From the NCBI GenBank assembly GCA_023055355.1, contig JALJCS010000012.1:11258501-11322500 (forward strand): DNA of 64,000 bases. The letters run 5' to 3'. The position numbers were made by a program, and so were the translations under genes. A model generated the notes under the pieces. That model was given only the letters and a program-made list of their open reading frames with translations, did no database searches and had not been told where the DNA came from. The stretch comes from Agelaius tricolor. Its lineage: Eukaryota > Chordata > Aves > Passeriformes > Icteridae. Shown here one piece after another: positions 35,581 through 47,830 of the stretch (within the stretch, counting starts at the first letter, position 1; every line of letters starts with the position of its first letter).

Positions 35581-38500
35581 AAGTCTTACTTTAAAAAAAA
35601 AAATAAAAGCTGCACGTTAAGAAGCAAAACCTCTTATTCTTGACAAACAATTGCTTCCACTGAGCGACACTAAGACTCCCTCCTCCTTACTAAGGTAGCT
35701 CCATAAAACAAGCTGTATTTTAATCAGCATTTCCTGCCCAGACAGTACTTTTCACTGAGCACTTCTCTCCCCTAAAAGGCTGCCCAGCAAGAACTACCAA
35801 AAATTTAGTGTTTTTAAAAGAAGCTTTCAGGACCATGAGACATGATCTTAAAAACCTCCTGCTTCTGCCCCCGCAGTCTGTTTGGGTGCCAACCTTGGCA
35901 AATGCAGTATTCAGCAGGGACAGGCATGGAGACAAACAGCTCAGCCCTCCTGGCTGGTGCAAGCCAGGAAGAAATACCATAAAGTTCTCTGTGAAGCCCA
36001 CACCAACAGCCGCCCTCAGCTATGGACTAGGCAGGCAGCCCCAGCTCTCCAAGCTGTGTCACTGCAAGATGCTCTCACCCCTGGTACCACAGGGCTGCAA
36101 TTCTGCACCAAATGAGAAACCTTTAAAACAAATTTGGAAGGTCATGATGTTCCTCCTGCTTCTAGTATCCATGTCCAGAAGCAGTAAAGGGCACTTTTCA
36201 TACCTCTGCTCTCAATCTGAAAGCAAAATAGACAATCTTCAAAGGAGAGGTGGAAGGAATGACCGAGCAGCCATTTTAATCAAGCAAGAGTTTGTTAGAA
36301 TACAGGAGTCAAGCAAAACTCAGGAGGCATGTCAGATGTAAAGGGCATATTCTGCTCACCTCCAGCCCCCCAGGCCTTACCCAACTCAATACTATGAAAG
36401 CCAACTCAGGAAAGAAAATGAAGCAATGTGACAGCATGGGTGCCGTTGCTGTCCATCCCTTGTTATTCCATTCACGAAAGCCATCTATAATTCAATGCAC
36501 CCAGATGACAGCAAATCAAGAAACAAAGCACAAGAGAAAAGCAAAGGACATTTTCTCAAATGAGACAGATGTGTGCAATAATAGCAGTAACAAGAAGAGA
36601 CTGTGTATATGTGCTCCAGGTTAACAGACTTCTCTGTGAACTCCTTCCTGCCACTATTTATATTCCGTAAGACAGGAATATGAAATTATCCTGAAGTAAA
36701 CAGTCATCTCAAAATGACAATGTCCTGTCAGTCGTCACGTAGCTGCAGAGCCCTTTCCCTCCATGTGGGCACTCAATAGCTACACTCCTGTTCTGCATTG
36801 TATCTAAAGCCCTTGCACAACAGGTTCACACTTAAGTAGAAAAGATTGGGTTTTGCTTCTATAAATCCTACATGTTTTACAGCTTCTGTTGTTCTTTCAC
36901 CCTTCATCATCAGCTTGATTCCTTCCTGTGCTGCTTCAGCTAAGGGGCAGGGAAGAGAGAGAAGAAGAAGGGTCTGGGTTTGGCTCCAATTCACCCTTTG
37001 CAGAGAAAAGAACCTGAAAATAGTTTGGGTCCTGCTGCAATAGGTGCTATGGAGCTGATGTTGTAGGACTCCTAGGAAAAAAAAGTTCTTTCCAGACCAG
37101 CCTGGCAACTTAGCAGCAACACCCATCATTAAAATCTCCACAGTTTTCCACTTAGCAGAGATGTGTACCTGTAAGATGGACCTCTGGGGTCTCATGTCAG
37201 AAGTGTATTACTGTACAAGGGACCAGGAGCAAAAACATGCTCTCATCTGGACTGCTTATTTAAAACTCCTGCTGCAACTGCTTATTCCTGCTGCAACCCA
37301 CTCAAATGCACTGACTGCAAAAGTGAATAAATTACACAGTGGTGTCCCTCATTCACAAGCCTTACACACTGAAGTCTACAGCCAACATCCACCAAGGATC
37401 ATCTTCCCTTGCCTGATTCCCGCAGACCTCCTGAAACCGCATTACTGAACTCATACACCAGACAAAAAAGCTATGCCTGCATGTGCATGTACAAAATAAA
37501 ATCTGATTAAATCATTAGTCATACCGAGCCTTAAGACAGGGCAGAACAACACAACTTTTTGTAGCTGTTTCATAATTGGACCCTGCCTGCAATCCAGAGA
37601 TGACACTTTGGGTCAGTGCTGGGTTGGCCAGTGTCTTCCATGCACAGCACAGGAGCCACCACGATGCTGAACACAGCCCATGGCAGAGCAGAACCAGCCC
37701 ACCATGTTCCCATCATGGGGCTGAGACAGCACCCCCTAACACACCTGCCCATGAGACAGGGACTGGGGTAAAAGCTACAAGGACTGTTTTTAAATGTACT
37801 TGTTATTAGTGGTCAGTGTATCTTTACTTCTCTCATCTGCATGGAATTATTGCCCCTTTCAAAATTGAAACTTGGTACAGTTTATTTCAAGATGACTTTA
37901 CAAGGCCTTCTATGTGATATTCATTTCCACAGCTCTCAAATATTGCACAACAGTCATATGATCCAGTGTGTGTGTTTTATGAGACAGACATGACACATGA
38001 AAATTAAAAACAGGTTCCTTGTCTGGAATACAGAGAGGGACTGGAGGGGAAAAAGGAAAAAAACAATGAGAGTGTGCGCCCAGAGATCAGGGTGGAGGGA
38101 AAAGGGGAGGAAAAAACAGGATGAGACGTCAGAGTCATGTCATCCTGCCCAGAGTGAAAACAGCTTTCATCAGTATGAAAGACAATTAATTTGCATAAAT
38201 TTACTGCACAATACAATTGAACTGTGCTGCTGTATTTCAGAACTGGCAGTAAGGATTGGTGTGTCTATAGCCTATATGCCTACAGTCATTTATCAATAAT
38301 TTACAATATTCCCTTCTGCAAGCATGACTTTGTAATTGCCCTTGCATTTCACATGACACTTTCTGTAGGTATTACATTCAAGGAGAGACACAGAGAATCA
38401 GGTTTTAAATGCACAGGATTTAAAGTTTATTTTGTAATCCATAATCTAAGCCCTCAATAAGAACAAGGAGTTATTTCCTATGGTCAAGAGTATCCTTCTA

Positions 38501-41500
38501 CATGTTCTGCTAATCACAGAGGATTCAGAGGTATTTCAAATATCTCAGTGCTGATTTGAGTGCATCTCTTATTCAGACTCACCCTCCAGACTGCACAACT
38601 GAACAATTTACAAGATCACCAGAAGTTGCAGTCATTTTGGTCTGTTTAACTTTGAATATATTTTTATTGCCATGTATGCATCATATACTATGCTGGGAAC
38701 AGCACAGGCAGAGCAGAACACCTCTGCCTCAGGAAGAATGCATAGCAGATGTAGTCTCTGAGCTTTTGCAGAGGTCACAGCAGGAAAAATCACTTTTACT
38801 TTGTCTGGCCTGACGTTATGGGCTGAGACAAAGAGGCTCTCTGTTTTAACCAAGAGTACTTCCTTGGTCAAAGGGTTATAAAATGGGTAATTTTACAAAG
38901 TTAGGTAACACAGCAGGTGTTATATTTACAGCTATGTGAGCATGAACAGAAAGACCTGAGGTAATCAAATCTCATGCTTGAAGGATAAGAGGATTCATAA
39001 GATGATCACCAGCTGAGATCAGGATTTATCCCACACCCCTAGACACCGAGCAATCAGCCAGGTGCAAATGTCTTTTTATCTACTTTTCAGTTTCTCCTTC
39101 TTCAAGGCATCTGCTGCTGGAGGTCAAACAGAGAACAAGATGATGATCAAGGTCCATCTGTTTTACCCCATGTAAGCAAAGTGCAGATGAGACAAATACC
39201 TCAGCACACACAAGTACTGGGGAGGCAAGCCTGGACTAGCCAAAATGCTTGTACTTCTCCATGTACCTCAAACACATACCACAGGCTTACACGAAACCCA
39301 AAGCACTCCTCCAGACATGTGCATGATTCACTTTTGCTGCCTCTATCATTGGTAATATCCCCAGAGTTAGCAAGATTCTTGAAGTAAACATATGTTCCAT
39401 TGTATGGAGATAGATTATTTCTCAAACGAGTTCACCTCTGTGGGATCTTTTGGAACATATAATTTTAAATTAATACCATCACAACCATATGCATTTTATG
39501 ACAACCTCTCAAGAAAAATATTTTTAAACATAGTTGTTGATTTTATAGGGAACTGAGTGCCAAGAAGCAAATAAGTATAAAAATATACAACAAAAGAACA
39601 AAAACATTTGCTTTGATTGAGAAGATCCATTGGAAAGGAACACCTAAATGTCATTTTATAACTTCTGTTGCACAGCCTACTCAGGATAAGCAATACACAA
39701 ACATCAATTTGCTCTGCCTGTATATGCAGTTATCCCAAGTGTGATTGCAAGTGAGTATTTCCACCAGTAAACAACCACTACTGCGCCTGTTGAGCCTCTC
39801 TGCACACTCAAATATCAAAAAATAAACAAGTATCACAAGAAGTATCCAATCATAGTGAATTTTTAAACTCCCTTTCTCTGCTTTGCAGCTTCTTCTTTTA
39901 ACAGCTTTATTGCACTATTTATATTTTTTTCTTTTAGTATTAAAAAAATGTCAAGGTCAGCAATCTGCTTGTCAAAGGTATGCTATTTAAAGGATAAAAA
40001 AGGAAAAAATTAAACAAGAGTCATAATATGCAATAGTACCCTTCAACCAAATCCAACTACTACCAAATTCAAAGGAATTGTCATGAACTTTAAACTGGAC
40101 TAAAAATCATATCTAAAACTATGGATAAAAAAGCAGCCTTCAGACAACAAGAGAGCAGGGGAACTGACTGTATGAACAGGAAAAAATATAAATAAATTTA
40201 CTAAATTTAATCTGCATTCATTGACAACCAAGATCAGGAGTAAACTGATTGCTTCATACTCTCCACTGCTGGTAGTGCAGAATATCACAGAGGAGCAATC
40301 AATCTCAGCTCAATGTAGAGTAACTGACAGTGAAATAAAGGCAGGAACGGATTTTCTTCATGGTATTCTGAAAAGAGTAACAAAAGGGCCCCAAGATAAT
40401 ATTAATTCTGTGGGCTTTAAAAAAAATCCTTTTAAGGTTTGGAATTTATTTCGGTTTTTTTAAAACAAAATAATTTGGAAAATTGTTTGTTTGAGCCAAT
40501 CTTTTAAAGAATTTGTTAAAGAACTTGCAAGTAACATTTCCAGCCAATGCTACTTGCATTCCATGCTCACATCCCTGCAAAAACACTCTTGATTTGCTTT
40601 GAGACAGGATCCCATTTTATTTGTCTTGAAGGACGCTAAAAATATCACCTAGTAAATTGGACTTGTTCTTGTGTGCATACAACCTTTCATGTTTATATCT
40701 GACCCCCAGAAAAAAACATGAAACCTGATTAAACTTTGTGCTTAAATGTAGGCAAGGGTAAATATAATGTTGTCTGTCTTACCAAAAAAATTAAAAAGGG
40801 CTGAGAGGGATGGACAGTGTCCACTTTTGTCACCCCTACATGTTACCAGGTAAATCCATTCCAGTTCACCAAAACCTTGGTAAAATGAATAACTTCATTT
40901 CTCACCACAGGGAAACCATGAGGATTTACTCATGGTATCAATACCAGCATGTTCTGCTATCTGTCCAGTAGACCCATGAACAATCACACTCCTAGTTTTT
41001 CTGTACAGTGCTACAAAATAATTCAGAGATGGCCAGGGTCTGTGTCCTCAATCTAAAATCTGAAATCTAAACATTGGTGGCACAGAAGATTTGTAGAGAC
41101 ACACTTTTAACACTGAAACCTTCAACCACCCTCACACCCATTTCCTCCCCAAATTACTGATGGGTGTGCAAGGTAACCAGACCCAGGGGAAAGTCAAGGA
41201 TATAGGCATTATTCACACTTTATGAGATCAGAACAACAGTGGCCAATGCTATCTTACCTTTATTTTATGTTTAGAAGGGAGAGAATGAAACACTGGATAA
41301 AGTTAATATATATTAACTGTGAGGAATGCATGCTGGTTTGGGAGGTTTCATTTTCTACCAAGATCTCTGAATTTTACAGCTGGGAATAGCAGCCTGAGCC
41401 ATAGCTTTTTTATATGCTGAACAAGCATCTTAAGTATCTTATATACATTTTGATTATGTCAAACTGTTCCAGACATGAAAAGACCATGGCTTGCTTTTTG

Positions 41501-42978
41501 CTATACAGCAAAGACCACAATCATTTATATGATCTGGACCCTCAGCAAAAGAAATCCAAAACAGATTTCACTTGGTAGAATATGAACAATATGTTTCCTA
41601 TATTACACAAAATGTAGTTGGCTTTATACTCAACACTCCTCTCATCTTGGAGGAACTTACAACTGTGCTTTATATTGCAGTGGGGGGATGGCAGAGCAAC
41701 CCTGCATGTTCAGTGCAGTTGCTGTGCAGTTATACTGCTCTAAAATGAATAGGGAATTTGCTTATGAATATACAGCACTCTATTAAAAATATCTTTTAAT
41801 ATCTGTATAATCAGGCAGCACTTTCACCATTACCTGGCACATGCCCCCTAATACATTTCACGTTATTCAGCTCATCAGCTCTGGAAGAATTAATTGAAAA
41901 GATAGCCCTGAGATGTGAACCAACACACCAGCTTAACCAAATGCAGGGCTAAACCACAGGGCATCTCTGGCTCATTCACAGTGATGATCCTCATTTATAC
42001 CTTCTGTCAGCTGGAAATAAAGAAACACTTCATATCTTCAGGCTACAGTCAGGCATGACTACAGGATAATTTGTCTATTTACTGTCTGATTTCCACAGCA
42101 GCATGAGATACTAGGGAACCAGGCAGCTTTTTTTCTATTTATTCCCTGCTTCCTTTTTAACAACCTTCGTGTGGTAGGGTAAAAAAAAAAAATAAATTAA
42201 ACTCCTCATCACCCTGCAAACTCATAGAAAAAGACCCAGTGCTTTAGGGATGACATTTGTGACACCTTCCTCTCAACTACAGCCTGGAATCTCACGCTTC
42301 CTGCCCTCCCCCAGCATGTGACAGGGACCAACAACCCACACACAATAATAATAAAGAAAGGTACCAAGCTCTCATCCAAGGCTCCAATCATGCCACCAAG
42401 AACTATTGGGTTAACCACATATTTGCATGTTTTAATTGCACTTTCTTGGCCTTTAAAGACTACAGTGGAAAACAGGCAGCAGCTTGTTTTAAGTGGATGC
42501 AAGGTTCAGAGAAAGTAGTGAAGGACATTTGCTCATTTCACACCCTGGGTCAAATTCAGCACGCCTGCATTTTTGCACAGTCATGCTCTTAGAAGAAGAA
42601 AGCATTTATTTTTAAAAAAACTAGGCTCTCTTTCTTGAAAAAACAGCAAGGCTTTCTCTCATGTACTGGGAAATGTCATTCTTTGTCTATGCAGTTTTAC
42701 AAAAACATAAACAATAAACAATGAACTTGAAGGAGAGAAGTCAATTATTGTACAAATGACTTAATCCTTTGTAGTTGTCCTTCATGCAAAAAACAAATTG
42801 TATTTCTATCCTATACACTGTTTAAAGGCAGTGCCTTAGACAGGATATTCTAAAACACACCACATAACCATTGCTGTACCTTTTATGTTGTTTTTTTGTT
42901 TCCTTTCTGAGAAAAGGTAGTGCTGCTTTGCAAAGACAGATAAGATGGGACAGAACTGATTCACTCTGCAGCTACAGA

Positions 42979-43110
42979 TTAGTCACTTAAACCTCCCCAA
43001 TTTCCAGTCTGCCCATGAGTATAATGGGGCAGCTCTGGCCAGGATTGTTAGGAGGATTAACTAAGTGGCACTGAAAGGCTTTGAAATCTGCTCAGTAAAA
43101 ATTATTTCTA
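42979..43110 (+). mobile_element. MIR-like ancient SINE remnant
   Basis: The order of words GATTAGTCACTTAAACCTCC, AATTTCCAGTCTGCCCATGA, GTATAATGGGGC, GATTGTTAGGAGGATTAACT and AAATCTGCTCAGTAAAAATT follows the middle and 3' part of the MIR consensus (cacttaacctc, cagtttcctcatctgtaaaatgggg, ttgtgaggattaaatgag, gctcaataaatg). Divergence is high. MIR-type SINEs were active before mammals and birds split, so rare relics in birds are expected. Such relics that stay recognisable are sometimes under constraint. Confidence 0.6.
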
Positions 43111-43379
43111 TAAAAGTGCATGTGCATAAAGTGCTAATTGATGCCAGCTGGCCTCTCATCCTGGGCAGCAAAAACAGCTTCTTACCACACACATTTCCTT
43201 TAGTGGGCACCAGAGGCATATTTTTTTTATTTCTAAATTCCTGGGGTTTGCCTTAAAACATACAAACCATTTGATTTTCAGGAATTCTCCATTAGGAGAT
43301 TGATACAGCAATGTATTTCAAAAATTACCTTGATTAACCTTGCACAGGCAATAAGTGTAAACACTTTAACACCTTTCAA

Positions 43380-43830
43380 ACTGAGAAATGAGCCCTATTT
43401 GCAGTGCTCAATTGTAGATTCAGCAATTTGCATCTTAGAGTCTGCAGTGCCCTGTTCATTTCCTAGAAAAACCTGACAGTCAATTTACAATGGCCCCTGA
43501 AATGAAGCAGAAAGCCGCTGTTCCTGAACTGGCCTTTTCTGACAAATGAAGATACATAAGTAATTATTTTTCATTTCATTTCCCCTCTGTGCTGCAAACA
43601 ACCGTTTTTTCTGGAGCCCCTCCCTCAGCTGCAGAAACTTGGAAATGCTCCACCTGCTTATGTTTGCTGATAGACGCCAGAGGAATTTTCACTTCATCTG
43701 TTTCACAGATGCTCAGACTCTTTTCTCAAGACACATCATACAAAAATGTCTCCAAAATAATTAGCAGGATTTTAGTCGGCATGACCGCGTGGCTGCACGT
43801 AAAGCAAAGCTCAGACAGCCCTTAAGAAAT
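43380..43830. other. Candidate conserved non-coding block beside MIR remnant
   Basis: Complex, non-repetitive sequence with six CpGs in its right half (AACCGTTT, TAGACGCC, AGTCGGCATGACCGCGTGG, GCACGTAAAG), a TTTGCATC octamer-like word and CAGCTGCAG. It starts about 270 bp after the MIR-like relic. Of the intronic blocks this one looks most enhancer-like, but conservation was not measured. Confidence 0.3.
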
Positions 43831-46800
43831 TGAAGCTCTGCAATGAGTGTCTGGGACCTTAACAGCACTTATTTAAATCTTCCTGCTTGACACATTTATA
43901 GTTTTTCATGTAATCAAAAGGGCAAAGGGGTTGGTATGCAGAAAGCTGCTACAATGTGAGAAACATCATGAACTTCTGTAACCTCTTGTACTTATACTGA
44001 CATGAAAGTAATGGCCAGCAGAGAACAAATATGCAATCTAATTCAAAGAGGGGGGAAAATTATGCAAAGATCTCTGTAATCATTGTCTCTGTCTCACTTC
44101 AAAATAAATTCACTACCTTACTGAAGAGCTACCTGAACAAAAATAATCCCATTAAATATTTTGCAATAATATCATATTTAATTGAAAGATGCCCCTCGTT
44201 TGGCCACTTGCCTGGCAGTGCAATCATCAAGCAGGGCTCTTGACCATCCCAAGCCTGCTCCTCCCTCCCTGCTCTTCACCATGCCCCATCAGGCAGCTGA
44301 GCCACAAGCAGCACATGAGGACTCACTGCAAAATGAGGGCACAGTAACAAATCCAAAGAGACAGCAAGAGTGCCTTGTGATAGTTCACAAGACTCACGCT
44401 ACCAAGTCCAGGGGATAAATCACCTGAGCATCTCTGGTTGCACACTAGACTCCCTGAGAGTCCCCTAGTGCCACAGTGAAGGACTCAAATTGCAACCCTT
44501 TTGTCCAAAACAACAGGAATTTAATTCCCACTGCATAAATTCTTGTTGAGAATATTTCAAAGGGCCACAAGCCATGGGTGTCTGATTTCAAGCCTATTGT
44601 GAAATGCAAGTGTCCTTAAAAAGGACAGGAAGGGGGGGTCTAAGGAATGGGATGGCTGGGATGGCCAACCCTCCACCCAAAGCCACACCAGAGAGTTTTT
44701 GCTTTCTTCTGTTTGTCTTTGGATGTAGGAAAGGCTTATTCCTGTTGGCTTAGGTTACCAACATGACAAGGACTCAAAAAATCCGCAAGTGTTCACCCCA
44801 TAGCCTGCAGGCACAGGTGGGTTGCCCATTTCAGGGAGGTGAGACACCTGGGAGCACACACTGGAACCTTGGGACTCATCCTATAATGGCCCTGGCCCCT
44901 GGCTGGGGGCACTGCCAGGGCCAGGGTCAGAGCCCTGAGTCAGAGAGCAGTGGCCAGGAAAGGCCAGGACAAAACCTGACATGTCCTAACTCTCCTCTGT
45001 ACCCAGACAGCAGCAGGGGCCACCTGGCCCTAAAGGATGGAGTCACCTGAAGGCAGAGGACACAAAAACCATTCCTACTCTGCTGAAAATGGCCAGCAAC
45101 CACCAAGGAACAGCAGATACCCTCACTACAGCCCTGAACCTGAGCCCAGGGAATGGCTCTGGGAGGTGACAGCCATGCTGGGCCTGGAGCAGCCCTGTGA
45201 CCAACAGGTGCAGTCAGCATCCCAGGGAGGTACACAATATCCCAAATCTCTGGCCTGATCAATTCCAATTTATTTATTCATTTATTTACCTATTTAACCC
45301 AGGCTCACTTGCTTATGGCAGTACCATACACAGAACCTGAAAAGTTGACACAACTGCAGCTGCTGAGCAGGACCAGGACACAGAAAACCCACCATGTGTC
45401 TTCCTTTTATTTAGTGGCCCACAAACAAAACAATTTTTTAAAATGCCACATTTGCACCTCAGATAAACATGCCCAGGAGCACCCAGTGGAGCACCACAGC
45501 AGCAAAAGGCAGCAGCAGCTGTGCCTGGGGAGTCAGGGCTGGGCAGGCCAGCGAGGTCCTGGGGGCTGCAGCCATTCCATGAAGCTCCATGAGAGGCACC
45601 ACCCTGCCAAATAATGCTGAGTGCCTGCTGGGGTGCCATTCAGGGCCCTGCAGAGCACTGGTGGCAGGGCTGGGATGCACAGACATGCACAGGCACCACA
45701 GCATGGGGCTGCCTCCAGAGATGTGCCTCCTGCTCCAGCCAGCATCCCTGTGAAACCTCTTCAGGGCACTGCCACAGCAACAGCCAAGCCAGTCCCTTGC
45801 TTTGGGGACCTGAAGACACATGCTGTCTGCATAAAACTGATAACAGTGCATAAAACCCTATATACAGATAAGGAAAGTCATGCAGAACAAAAACCTTACA
45901 GCAGTCCATCAGTAAGTCACTGGTAATTAAAGTCATTCAGTTTATCCTCACTATAAGGAAGTCCTGTAAACAGTTCCAAACTTAAATTACATATACAATA
46001 TATTTCTTAGATGTATATAATTCTCCCATTTGGGAATGCAGAGTGACATAATTTATTTGGCCTTGTATGAAGGCCTGCAAATGTAACTCAAGGCAAAGCT
46101 CTGGGGTGAAAACACACCTTTCTTTAAATTACTATTACACTGCTTCATAAAAATCATTTCAAGAATTACTTAATATTTTTAACATTTATGCCTAATAACA
46201 AATGACAAACAGCACTGGTTCCCATAGGCTGTATTCAATTACTTTGATTTTATTAACAGACTGCTTTCAATCAATAGGAACTCCAAGCCACATGTCAAAC
46301 TAGAACACCAGATTCTTCAATGCTATAACTTAGCATGGCACTTCAGTCAAAGGAAGTATGCCAATTTATACCATAGCAAAGCCAACCCAAAAACTGCATC
46401 CCATTAATGATAATTCCTATGGGGATTCTGGCCACTGTGGTTACAAACAGCTGACAAAGCTGAAGTGTATTATCGTACTATTTGTAAGAATGAGTCAGAC
46501 ATCAGCACAGGGGAATTACTCCCTGCCTACAGATAATTCAGTCAAAAAAGCAGCTTTCATAAAGAACTAAAACTAGTTTGGTTTTCTGTTCATCCTGTTC
46601 CAGAGAACACTCAGAATCCATTTCAATGATAGTCTCAAAATAATCATAACACACATATATTATTTTATTTTGTTTTCTATTTTCCTCATCATCTCTCCCA
46701 GCTTACTACTCAACTGTACCAGTCTTTAGAAAGATCTTTCTCTAATCTTGGAGATATTAATTTAAATCTCTTTCTGACTTGAAGGTGCTTTCCACCCTTT

Positions 46801-47679
46801 TGAAAAATAAATTGGGGGATGGGGGTATCCACAACAAACACTGAAATAAAACAAGTCCCCAAGGATGAAAAAAATTCCATCAAATAACTACTCATTGACA
46901 AATCTTTCTCAGCAAACAGTTCAATGAATCTTCAGTGAACTTTAGAAAATACACTTATAAAGACTCCTTCAACTTGTTAGTCTTCCAAAATTTGCTCATT
47001 TAAGTTAGCTTCCTTCTACTTCAAATGTTTGTGTATGGACATCTATTAAATATAAGGTTATCTACAACTGAAGTTTGGGATTATAAAGTGCAGGTCACTG
47101 CCATGCCATTTAAACCTAGAGAGCACTTTAATCAAAATATCATCATGCCCTAGATGATTAATTCAGTAACTCTTTTTCCTCAGTGTGCTATGCTCTAGCA
47201 CTCAGAAAGCAACCCTAATATCTACCAGGCAAAAAAACATCAGCTTCCAAAAGGGATGGACCACAACCTCAGTGGGTATTCTGTTTCATCAAAGTTAACA
47301 GGGTACTACCAATCCAACATTTTTCATTCACTGATAAAACACGATAAACTTAATTCTAAATTTACATTGCTGTGAAATTCAGTATTTTGCTTCTGTGGCA
47401 ATATGTATCATTTAATAGGATCTTGCTGTGAAAGGACTATAGGTGAATATCAGAGATTCCTGGGTTAGCAATACAAGGGAAGTTCTTAACTTAGAAGTAC
47501 TTACTCATTTTCCAAACTAGACTGTAAATTTTAAACTTGATCTGTATCCTTTCTTAGAGAAAAAAAAAAAACCACCAAAATTCTGTTGCACCTGTTATGC
47601 CTATACAACTTAGAATCCCAGGGAAGAAAGCTTACCACCAGCCTCAAGTCAAATATTCACAACAGCTTACAATAAAGGT

Positions 47680-47830
47680 AATTGATCAGCAATAGATAGC
47701 ATGCATCAGGCCTTCAACTTGCCCAGAAGATTGTGATGGTTATTGTTATGAACTTTTAATTAACTATGCAAAGAAAATAATATTTCAATGAAATAAATAA
47801 AAGAAGTTATTAGTCTCAGAAACTGACATG
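47680..47830. other. Candidate conserved non-coding block with SOX/POU-like words
   Basis: Contains GGTTATTGTTATGAAC (SOX-type ATTGTT) followed within about 10 bp by TTTTAATTAACTATGCAAAG (homeodomain TTAATTAA plus octamer-like ATGCAAAG). Such spacing is seen in neural enhancers, but single motif matches of this length occur by chance in AT-rich DNA. Confidence 0.22.

Larger units (their letters stand above)
25440..42978 (-). other. PID1: PID1 intron 2, central part
   Basis: About 17.5 kb of intronic DNA without any exon I can support. It contains candidate regulatory blocks (26580-26900, 27240-27720, 35400-35580), a CTCF-like word at 27577, a long T tract at 28635-28670 and a 20-bp imperfect tandem duplication at 29669-29703. 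No LINE, LTR or RNA gene was recognised. Confidence 0.6.

Noticed and set aside
35808..36341. 177-codon plus-strand open frame
   Set aside because: It is the longest frame outside the array and PID1, but its composition is unremarkable, I recognise no family or domain, and it is antisense within the PID1 intron. Chance is the simplest explanation.
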